Below, piece after piece: positions 10,991 to 19,745 of a stretch of 64,000 nucleotides of DNA; position 1 is the first letter of the stretch; each line of letters opens with the position of its first letter. The stretch is from contig OY986439.1 of assembly GCA_963920525.1 (NCBI GenBank), positions 38,109,819 through 38,173,818 on the forward strand. The letters run 5' to 3'. The stretch comes from Dichetophora obliterata. Its lineage: Eukaryota; Arthropoda; Insecta; Diptera; Sciomyzidae. The notes under the pieces were generated by a model. The model searched no databases. It had not been told where the DNA came from and saw only the letters and a program-made list of their open reading frames with translations. The position numbers and the translations under genes were made by a program.

Positions 10991-11934
10991 AAAGGGGTAT
11001 TTGAGAGTATAACTCAGAAACGAATTAAGAAATTGTCATGATTCCTTCACTACTCCACTACTTTTTATACAAACAAAATTACAAATATACAATATGAATG
11101 TAAATAAAAAAAAAAAAAAAATCTTAAATTTTATAATAGGCTTGATTTTTCGATTGTTTAAAACGTTTTTAAATTGTAACGATCAAAACTTTAAATCAAC
11201 CCTACATTTAGGCATACAATATGAAAGAACATTAGGAAAGAACATTTTCCTTTTCATATTGAAAAAATTTTATTTGTGTTGTTTCTTTGGAAAAAATTCG
11301 TTAGAGCAATTAACGGTTCTAATCTGACCTAAAAACTAGCAAACAACTGGAATTTGTATTTAAAATCATGAATGATTTAAACTCTCAAACATTTAGAATT
11401 TGTATTTAAATAATAAAAAATTAACATAATTAAAAAAGCCATTTTTGGGTTTGAATTTTTTTTTTAAAAATAAAATAAAATAATTTTTTTTTAATTTTTT
11501 TTTGGAAAATTATAAAAATTAGAAGGGAAACGTAATTGAAATTGATTGATACACAGTTGGACGGACACTTAATCAAAATTTTAAGCAAACAAAAAATGAA
11601 TGCAATCCATCGTAACATGGCCGGGCTGTTCACTTTCAATGCGAGCATTTTCATTTTTGATTAATTTTTTTTTCTATTTCACCAAAAAATAAATTAAGTG
11701 TTAACAACTTTTTGTGTGTTTCAGGTACGAAGGTTTTTGTGGTGTCAATTTTTTGGAAATTTTAAGCAACTTGCATGTTTCTATAGAAAATTTTTTAATA
11801 AAAGACATCTAAACCAAGAACGTTACTTACCACAAAGTTATATTATTACCGAATTGCAATATTTTAACTTTAAAAATTCTTGCATCAGCGGGTATATCAG
11901 CGGGATATTTCAGCAAGTTTTTCTGTATGTTTTG
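10991..11934. other. AT-rich stretch without recognised feature
   Basis: Very AT-rich with poly-T and poly-A runs (11,455-11,510). Open frames are low complexity. Nothing else is seen. Confidence 0.5.
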
Positions 11935-12415
11935 TTCTTTAAATTAATACAATTTGCTAGTCATTTATATTATTTAAGTTCTTTTTGTGTTTATTAACAA
12001 TAAGGGTATTCACAATTGTGAGGTATCGTGGTTTTTTTTGTCATAGTTTACAACCACAATTATGAGCATGCTTTAAAATGGAATTTGTGGTTGGGAACTT
12101 CCCACTATGCGAATAAATTAACCATCCAATTTGATATAGTTTAATAATATATTTAATAAAAAAGCTTAACTTGAATTTGAGCATCTTTCATTCTTGGCAA
12201 TTAGAAAGTAACTGGCCACCGATTAGATGTTTATGGAACTTTATGTAAAAACCACGTTCGTTAAAGATATCATTGGGCTTTTTAAAATTACCAAACTTTA
12301 GTTTTTTCATGTAATTTCATGTAAAACAACAAAAAATATAAAAAATGCGGGATTATCGTGATTGAAAATCTCAATCCAGGGATCCCGGGACTAGTTCGGA
12401 ATTGAAAATTTTAAG
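11935..12415 (+). mobile_element. hAT relic (family H1), copy 1, right part with an inverted end
   Basis: From ATACAATTTGCTAGTCATT (about 11,948) to about 12,335 the sequence follows 37,305-37,715 of copy 2. After that it switches strand: 12,345-12,418 is the reverse complement of about 37,920-37,990 of copy 2 (CCCGGGATC-rich end region). The TAGGGA-type right end is missing. This is a rearranged terminal part of the same hAT family. Confidence 0.65.
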
Positions 12416-12494
12416 AAGTAAAAAAAAAGAAATAATAAATAAATAAATAATAAAAATAAAAGAAAAAAAAAAGAAGTTTTACGATAAAAGAACT
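12416..12494. repeat. A-rich low-complexity tract
   Basis: Imperfect (AAT)n/(AAAT)n and poly-A runs. Confidence 0.7.
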
Positions 12495-12905
12495 GTTCAC
12501 ACAAAATTTCGTTAAAATGGGATGAATGAAATGCCCACCTCTCATATAACCGAAATCGGTAATCTATTTTATTTCCCAAAAAAACTATCCCAGAACAATA
12601 AAATTTTGTACACATGGTTTTTTCTCGCAGAAAATAGTTGGTGGAAATATGATTGAAATCGGTTGGTTAACACGCCCACCTCCCATAAAACCAAAATCTT
12701 GAATCTAAAATATTTGCCCAAAAAAAGATGCCAGAGCAATACAATTTTATAAACAAACTTTTTTATTGCAGGAAATAGTTGGTGTTAAAATAAACCTAAT
12801 CAACAGATTAACACGCCCCCTCCCATATAACCGAAACCGGTAATCAGGTATATTTCCCCAATAAAATATCACAAAGCAATAAAATTTGGTACACATTCTA
12901 TAGTT
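12495..12905. repeat. Tandem array, about 3 units of 141 bp
   Basis: The anchor GCCCACCTC or GCCCCCTC occurs at 12,533, 12,674 and 12,815, a 141-bp period. Units share ATATAACCGAAATCGGTAATC, CCAGAGCAATAAAATTTT and AATAGTTGGTG blocks. Read as the reverse complement, the core GGTTATATGRGAGGTGGGC resembles the core of the larger array at 8320-10,290, and the period is the same. There is no coding capacity. Confidence 0.8.
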
Positions 12906-13322
12906 ACTGATGTCACAGAGAAATTATTTATTTAAGTACTTAATATTTACAAAAACGTATCGATAATTTGAAAATTTTAAATTATTTTACCATATGTTAG
13001 ATAAAATAATGAAAAACATGACATTTTTTACGAATATTAAATTTTTTAATGTATTTTCTGTTAATGCTTGTATTATAATAAATTGAACATAATGTATAAT
13101 GAATTTAAACTAACAATAAGGATAAATATTAACAAACTAAAGAATGGTTATAGCTTATCATATGATTGAAAAAATTAAGAACTTTTTTTAAAAGTTTAAA
13201 AAGACTTAGAAAGTTTAAAAAGCATAAAAGTTGGTTTCTGAGTATATTGATATTTCATTTTATGTAAATTTAATTTATTTAAAGAAAACATCATTTCAGT
13301 CGATTCGTTGATATATTATACT
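12906..13322. other. AT-rich stretch, nothing recognised
   Basis: Mostly A/T runs. No repeat boundary, RNA gene or credible open frame was seen. Confidence 0.5.
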
Positions 13323-13578
13323 CATTGTCGTAGCAAGCGGGGGACAAGGGGGCAGTTTCCCCCCACTTTTTTAGCTCGATAAACAATTTAAAAGTTAAAG
13401 TTATTCAAAATATCAGTTTTTTTACAACGATAATATTTTTGTATTATATATTTTCCTCTTCTTTCTCTGTTCTTCATGTTTCATGTGAAGAAATTTTGGT
13501 GAACTTTTTTTGCACCACCATTTGTACTGCCCCCGATTTGTACTGCCCGCCAGATGAAATTCGCTTCCGACGCGCTTA
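13323..13578 (-). mobile_element. Short non-autonomous hAT (family H2), 256 bp
   Basis: The ends are CATTGTCGTAGCAAGC and GCTTCCGACGCGCTTA. They match the ends of the 55,964-63,237 element in reverse orientation, and the end sequences are joined directly with the coding middle lost. Flanks ATTATACT (13,315-13,322) and ATTTTACT (13,579-13,586) agree at 7 of 8 bases, as expected for a hAT duplication. It shares the AGGGGGCAG-like and ACAACGATAATA blocks with the other two copies. Confidence 0.8.
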
Positions 13579-13789
13579 ATTTTACTGTATGTATTTTGAA
13601 TTGTTCAAATTCATCTTCATCAGAGGAATCGCTTAAATTAAAGTTTTTTGCATTGATATCTAAAAAATATATTTAGTATCTTCGTTGTTACTTTCTTAGT
13701 ATATGTAGGGATTAAGATCTTCATAGGTTCTCTTTTTTTTATTTTTTCTTTGAGAAGAAATGAGTGGTTCTAATTATAATATAAGTCTT

Positions 13790-13945
13790 ACAATCAAATC
13801 TTTGTTTGATGCCTCTCTTGATATCTTTCCAGTGTGTAGCAGTCTGTGTTTTCGAAATTCTTTATAACTTGCCTCTAAGGCTTCTTCTGACAATAATCCT
13901 ATAGGCAAATCAAAATTCTGTATTACTTCGCACCCATGAACTTAT
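13790..13945 (-). pseudogene. Relic of a transposon-encoded protein, family not named
   Basis: One minus-strand frame reads EVIQNFDLPIGLLSEEALEA followed by SYKEFRKHRLLHTG and a basic stretch, ending in a stop. Downstream on the same strand a short acidic stretch (FNLSDSSDEDEFEQF, near 13,590-13,640) is visible. The pattern LPIG-LSEEA-EA-x-K-x-FR is one I associate with proteins of unclassified insect DNA transposons, but I cannot name the family. Only about 50 residues survive. Confidence 0.35.
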
Positions 13946-15072
13946 ATTTTATTTTATGTTGGTGACATATTGGTGACAAGTGTAGTTTTCAGTATAAATT
14001 TGTAAAGTTTTTGTTTTTTTTAACGATTTTTAGAACACCTTACAAAGAGTTAAAACTTAATGACGATTGGCCTACCTTTAAGAATTGTGATGGGGAATCA
14101 AAGTATTTTTGGGTCCGTAAAACTTCAAAATGAAATAAAAACACGATATAATATTTTTAATTTCATATAAAAAGTGTGTGTTTTTTTTTAAACTGGAACA
14201 CATAGTAGAATCCTACATATATTTTTAATTTTATGGTTGGTGGGGGGTGTGATTAAATTTCATTTACTTATTACTTTTGATTAAAATGGAACCCTATTTA
14301 GTTTACTTTAATTAAATAAGTATTTATGTATTCATAGAGTTATATACGAAATTTCATGCATGCAAGAATTAATTTACCGCACGATCTCGCTGTAGGGTGT
14401 TGATAATTTCCAGCATTGCCAGAAATAAAAAAATAAAAATCATTTTAAACTTTTTGAAATTTTTGCAATTTTCCTATACAAATTAATGAATTTTGTCAAA
14501 AACTTGATCAAAAAACTATTCATAACTTCCTTATTATTAAGTTGTGCAGTCACAATTTTTGGAAAAACAGCGAAATAGCTATCATGAAAGCCGTACTAGA
14601 AGATAGAAAATATTAAAAATTGTGTATTTTTTTGCGTTTTTAGCTTTGCGAAATTTTTGCGTTTTTCGCATACAAATTTTCACATTTATTCAAAAACATG
14701 CGCTGCAAAATTGTCTATAACTTCTGTGTTTGATAATTGTTGAGAGCCAAATTTTGGAAATATATTAAGAAAGAATAGTTTTATGACGTCAATGAATCAA
14801 ACAAAATAGCAAAAATTTAGTTTGGTTTTTTACAAATCATAAAGATGTGTTTTTTTAGTTTTTAGGATATTTTTTTATATTACAGATTTTATTACAACAT
14901 TACGATTTTAGTTATGTTCTTTTTTAAAATGTATGGTACTAAACTTGCAAAATTTAATTTCATGAATTTTCTAAGTCAAAGTTTGGGGGCGTGGCATATC
15001 CACAAATGATAAGTTATTGGTAAGTCTTTTTATATTCAAAATAACGGGATTATTAGCTAAGACCCTGTATAC
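13946..15072. other. AT-rich stretch with a diverged tandem duplication
   Basis: Between about 14,455 and 14,800, two diverged units of about 190 bp share the order TATACAAATT, CAAAAAC, ATAACTTC, and ATTTTTGGAAA-like blocks. Otherwise no feature is recognised. Confidence 0.45.
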
Positions 15073-15318
15073 TTAACAAATTAACAAATTGTTAACCAGT
15101 ATTTTGAATATTTCTATGTGTTTGTTGTTTTTAATACAAAATTTAAAGCTCAAAAAAGAAAATTTGTTAATGAAATTGTCAATAACTGAAAAGCAGTTGA
15201 CAATTTTTATCAAAATTTTTTATTTTTGAGCTTCTAATTTTGTTTTGAAATAAAAAAATTACAACAAACACATAGAAATATTCAAAATACTGGTTAACAA
15301 TTTGTTAATTTACCAGAA
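15073..15318. mobile_element. Foldback (hairpin) MITE
   Basis: The left arm (AACAAATTGTTAACCAG, then TTTTGAATATTTCTATGTG) is repeated inverted at the right (CACATAGAAATATTCAAAA, CTGGTTAACAATTTG). The arms pair over most of the 245 bp with a loop near 15,180-15,190. Boundaries are from the pairing; the target duplication is unclear. Confidence 0.7.
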
Positions 15319-15539
15319 TAGGTCTGTTAGTTTTCTAATTTTGCTGCCTAAATTATTTTTTTACTTTTGTTTGCACCTGCGACACTGTGGGACGTTAGGT
15401 TTTGAGTTGATACGCTACATTCACGACTGTTGTTACTTACTATTTCGCAAATTGTAAGCGAAGGCGTAATGACATGTGCTTATAGAAAAGCTAGTTACTG
15501 AGCTAGTTATGGCAGCAATGACTTCTCATTTACCCACTG

Positions 15540-15785
15540 GGTAGTCAAGTCTGCCGTCTAAGAAAATAGGCTACTTTCGGGAATTTTTTGTGACCTTGCT
15601 ATGCAAGATATGTCTATAAAAGTTGTTAGGGATGATAAATGAAGTCTTAAATTACAAAAATAAAAAAAAATTTAATTTTTTTTTTCAGTTTTTTACACAA
15701 AATTTATAGGCAGGTCCGTCCGGCTCCCACACGATAAGATAAGCAACGGCTTATCTAAATAAAAAAAACGAAGTGTTTTAGATTC
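15540..15785 (+). repeat. Unclassified interspersed repeat A, copy 1, first part
   Basis: Matches the copy at 16,087-16,680: shared blocks include GCTATG(C/A)AAGATATGT, AAAGTTGTTAGG, CGGCTCCCACACGATA and GAAGTGTTTTAGATTC. The repeat is interrupted here by the hAT at 15,794-17,099 and resumes at 17,108 (AATGGCTATAAAACAG), continuing to about 17,400. There is no coding capacity. Confidence 0.75.
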
Positions 15786-15793
15786 GGTATGAC

Positions 15794-17099
15794 TAATGTT
15801 ACCAACTAAACTTACTTTGTAAGTATCATACTTATTTTCAGCTTTATATACTGACTAAAATTCCATACTTATAAGTATACTTACTTTTAAAATTTATACT
15901 TAATTATGCTTACTTTTCAGCTCCGGTTGAACATTTTTGTTTGCAAAGCGGAAAAAGTTTGAAAATTGGAGTTAACAGCGTTAAAATTACAGACTCTGGA
16001 GTCAATTTATTTTTAAAAAATAATATTGAATACAGCTGTATTGAGTTTTACAATATTTTAAGGACAAGATCTGACATATTAAGGGTGTAGTCTAGTTCGT
16101 CAGCTAAAAAATAGACTGTTTGGGAAATTTCTCGTGAGCTTGCTATGAAAGATATGTTTATATAAGTTGTTAGGAATGATAAAGAAAGTCTTAAATTACA
16201 GAAATAAAAATATTATTAATGTTTTTCAGGTTTTTTAAACAAAATTCGTACTTAAACAGAACGCCTTAATTTGGAGGCAGGTCGGCTCCCACACGATATC
16301 TCGACAACGGTTCATTTGAAACAAAAAAGCCGAAGTGTTTTAGATTCAATGTGACAATAACTATAAAATAGACTGCTGATATTAATTTTTAGCAATTGTT
16401 TTAAGTAACAAAACAACAAAAAATTAAAAAATTATTTTTTTCACTGGTTTTAAAAAAAAAAATAGTAAACATCAATCTTTTAACACGATTGTAGTCTATT
16501 TTGTGGTTATTTATGTGTTAAATATGTGGTTAAAATTTCAGAAGGATCAGCCCACGGGTTCTGGAGAAATCGTGTGCGGCGGGGCGTCCGTAAAAACGTA
16601 GTTTTGAGAAAAACGCTTTTAAAGTTTTTTAAACGCGCTCTAACGTGCGCGCAGGTAGAGTGAGCTTTCGGTTGAAAAAAAATTACTTATACTGCTCGGA
16701 TGGTCTCATAAAAATATTCTTTTTATACTTTAACTTTTTTTATGCTTTTGTTTGTTTTTAAAGTATTTTATGTATTAGAAAAATATATGAATGGCAATTA
16801 TATAAAATTAATATTTTGTTTTTTTTTTATCTGAAGTCTTTTTGGTTTTAGATAGATTGCATACACAAAACTTTTTGAGGAGAACATAAAGAGAGTGTGA
16901 CAATATTTAAAGAATATTGTGGGTTCTATTGAATTTTACATAAATTAGTAAATTATATCAAAAAAATATTAAATTTAGTTTTCTAAGGTGAGATACTTAC
17001 TTGTACTTATTTTTAAAAATTATACTTACTAATACTTACTTTTCAGTGTTCTAAGAAACAAATATACTTATTTTTTAATAACATGAGTTGGTAGCATTA
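15794..17099 (+). mobile_element. Non-autonomous hAT (family H3), 1306 bp, 8-bp TSD
   Basis: The ends are TAATGTTACCAACTAA and TGAGTTGGTAGCATTA, imperfect inverted repeats. The perfect 8-bp duplication GGTATGAC lies at 15,786-15,793 and 17,100-17,107, the hAT size. Subterminal regions are full of ACTTAC/TACTTATTTT motifs, likely transposase-binding sites as in other hATs (inference). It has no transposase. Its middle contains a copy of repeat A, the repeat it was inserted into. Confidence 0.88.
16087..16680 (+). repeat. Unclassified interspersed repeat A, copy 2
   Basis: Runs from about AGGGTGTAGTCTAGTTCGTC to GTGCGCGCAGGTAGAG and is colinear with copy 1 (15,540-15,785 joined to 17,108-17,400). 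Distinctive blocks are CACGGGTTCTGGAGAAATCG and GTAAAAACGTAG...GAAAAACGC. This copy is inside hAT H3. Confidence 0.75.
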
Positions 17100-17107
17100 G
17101 GTATGAC

Positions 17108-17400
17108 AATGGCTATAAAACAGATTATTGATAAAAATGTTAACACTTGTTGTTAGTGTTAAGTAAAAAAAAAAACAATCGAATTGGAAAAATTACTGTT
17201 TTTTTCGCTGTTATTTATTTTCAGCAATATTTTAACATGATAATACTCTATTTTGTGAGTATTTATATGTTAAATAAGTGGTAAAAATCCCGATCAGCCA
17301 ACGGGTTCCGGAGATATCGTGTGGGGCGTCAGTAAAAACGTAGATTTCAGAAAAACGCGTTTAAAGTTTTGTGAGCGCTCAGGTACATGCGCGCAGGTCA
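17108..17400 (+). repeat. Unclassified interspersed repeat A, copy 1, second part
   Basis: Continuation of copy 1 beyond the hAT, ending near ACATGCGCGCAGGTCA. Immediately after it, GGGCCGTAGCCAGGATTT looks like the terminus of yet another element, but its partner end was not found. Confidence 0.7.
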
Positions 17401-17495
17401 GGGCCGTAGCCAGGATTTACCCGGGGGTGGTGGAGGAACATTTTTTTATTCAAAATTAAAATAAACAAGTTTTTGTTTCATTTCATTTTCAGGTC

Positions 17496-17820
17496 GGCCT
17501 TTGTAGTCTAGTGGAGAGTGCGCTAGACTATCAATCCAGAGGTCGCTGGTTCGAATCCGGGCTCGGGCATGGTTCTTTTCACTTTCTTTATTGTTTCTTA
17601 CATTTAAAAATTATGGAAAAACCACAACTAAATTGTGGAAAATGTGAAATTAAAAAAGAGGACAGGAACAACTAAATGCTGGAAATGCTTGCCGAGGTTA
17701 AGGCATAATACTAGCCTTGGTTAAAAGCAATTCATCAAATTTTCTTTCACGGTTGTTCTGCCTAGTCAATAATTCACGAATGGTTCCAATCAATAACTCT
17801 AAATAAATCTATCCCTTTCC
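17496..17820 (+). mobile_element. tRNA-derived SINE with 9-bp TSD
   Basis: The tRNA-like head carries an A box (TAGTCTAGTGG at 17,504-17,514) and a perfect B box (GGTTCGAATCC at 17,548-17,558), the internal promoter of RNA polymerase III. It is followed by a 240-bp unrelated body ending in an A/T-rich tail. The direct repeat TTTCAGGTC flanks it (17,487-17,495 and 17,821-17,829), as produced by LINE-mediated insertion. The head folds poorly as a tRNA (mismatched anticodon stem), so it is a SINE rather than a functional tRNA gene. Confidence 0.82.
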
Positions 17821-17829
17821 TTTCAGGTC

Positions 17830-18244
17830 AAAGACCAAACCTTGTTTGTATCAGGTGCATGCCTTGGTTCTTTCATCTTTTTTTAAAAAAAAGTTAAGTT
17901 TTTTAAATATTATGTATGGGCAAATCAACAGAAAAGCCAACCGTGACCAAAAAATTAAAACTTATTAAATTAAATTAAAACGCATTATTTTATGATATTA
18001 TATAAGAGAAACATTTTAATTTCATTAATTTAAGCAATTTATACACAAGTTCGTCTACCATGATGATCAAATCGTCAGCTCTGTTTCACAAATGTAGTTT
18101 TTCTTTTTTGTAAATGTTTAGTAAATGTTTTGTAAACTTTTTTGTTATAGTAAAAATGGAAGACATTGGCAAAAGATAATACAAAAATGGTTGAGGTAAG
18201 GAAAGGGCAATACATTCATTTTTTGTTTCATATACTAATTTTAC
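17830..18244. other. AT-rich stretch, nothing recognised
   Basis: No coding or repeat boundary could be supported; the short open frame near 18,090-18,290 is low complexity and partly lies in the hAT that follows. Confidence 0.45.
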
Positions 18245-19745
18245 AGTACAGGGGGCAGTACAAATGGAGGGCAAAAGTAAAATCACCAAAATTTCTTAAA
18301 AGAAACATGAATATGAATAAACAAATTTTTTTATTTTAGTTTCAAAATAAAAAAACTAAATAAAACAATATTAAAATTTCATTATTTTTAAAAGTTTTTC
18401 AAATTTTGATATTAGAAATCATTTTTAAAGAATCGTTTATGTCGTAGTCTGAAAATATAAGCAATAATTGTTGCTTTTATAAATGCAGCATGAGTGAGTC
18501 GTTTGTGTCATATTTGCTCGAAGATACGTTTTAAGCGGTCTTAGTGCACTAAAGAAACGCTCAGATGAAGGTGCTGATGCAGGCACAGTCAAAACCAAAG
18601 CAACAAGTTTTTCAACTTCATTTAATAGTTTTTTCAGTGTATCCGATATTTTTCAAATTGAAATTGCAGTAGAAACTCTACATGTTGTTTTATCTTTTTG
18701 CGAACACAGAGAAAGAAAATGGTTATCCGAAAGCATCCCAGCTAACCGAAGTGTCCGAATTTGTCTGAATTCCGATTAGTTCGTAACTATTTCGAGCATT
18801 CTTATCGAACTCGTAACTATTTCGAAACAGTCATTTCGGAACATTTTCGAATAATTCGAAAGAGTTCCGAAATCAAATTTTCAAATTTAAATTGTGAGGT
18901 GTTTTAAATATTTTGAGTTAAAAAAAATTGGTAGGCCATGAGCCTAGCGGCATTTTAAATAATTTGCCATTTGTAAAATTATTTAGTTTTAAACAACTTT
19001 TTCTTTAAATCAGATGATACTAGAGATGATTATAATTTTAATTTTTACAGATGAAAATACAAACGACATTCCAAATTCACATTTATATATGCTTCATAAT
19101 AGTAGTTGCAAAAGATCTGTAATTTTTGGCATGTTATTTGTACGAAACATATTTTCATCTTAAGCGGATTGATTAACTAAACTTTGATTTGAAATTGTTA
19201 TTTAATTTTATTGCGAAGTTGATGCTTGATTCGTTACGAATTCGGTGCTACAATTTGTTAAGAAATTTTTATGAGTTTGTAACGAATTCGTTACGAAGAC
19301 GATAATTCAATTGTTTACGAATTTGTTACGAATTCAATACGTCAATTCTTTACGAATTTGTTACGAATACGATACTTCAATTCCTTACGAATTTGTTACG
19401 AATTCGTTACTAAAATTCCTTCCGAATTCGTTACGACAATTCGTTACGAATTCGTGTCAACCCCTCCATACGATTTTCGTTATGAAATCGGAACGAATTC
19501 GGATGCCGAACTCGGAATGATTTCGAAAAATTCGTACCGAATTCGTTTCGAATTAGGAAACTTTGATTTACTGGGATGCTTATGAAAAAGAGAGAAAGAA
19601 GAGCAAAATATATACTACAAAAAAATTATCGTTGTAAAAAAAACTGATATTTTGAATAACTTTTGAAGTTTTCTTATTAAATTGTTTATTGAGCTAAATA
19701 AGCGGGGAGCAACTGCCCCCTTACCCCCCGCTTGCTACGCCAATG
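18245..19745 (-). mobile_element. hAT relic (family H2), copy 2, left end truncated
   Basis: From GGGGGCAGTACAAATGG (about 18,250) the sequence is colinear with 55,995-56,140 and 62,630-63,237 of the third copy. On the minus strand at 18,482-18,650 a hAT dimerisation relic reads PASAPSSERFFSALRPLKTY followed by LRANMTQTTHS. The right end GCTTGCTACGCCAATG at 19,730-19,745 is intact; the opposite end is lost. A CCCAG-ended MITE (18,737-19,575) interrupts it. Confidence 0.8.
18737..19575. mobile_element. MITE inserted in hAT H2, rich in TTACGAATTCG repeats
   Basis: The uninterrupted cognate at 63,065-63,072 reads GCATGCTT; here the sequence reads GCAT, then CCCAGCTAACC...TTTACTGGG, then ATGCTT. 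The inserted element is therefore bounded by CCCAG/CTGGG with a likely 2-bp AT duplication. Both halves contain TTCG-rich sequence, and 19,230-19,560 is a degenerate array of TTACGAATTCG (about 20-40 bp period). The superfamily is not determined. Confidence 0.7.

Noticed and set aside
17496..17570. Possible functional tRNA gene
   Set aside because: A and B boxes are good but the anticodon stem is mismatched and a SINE body with target duplication follows.
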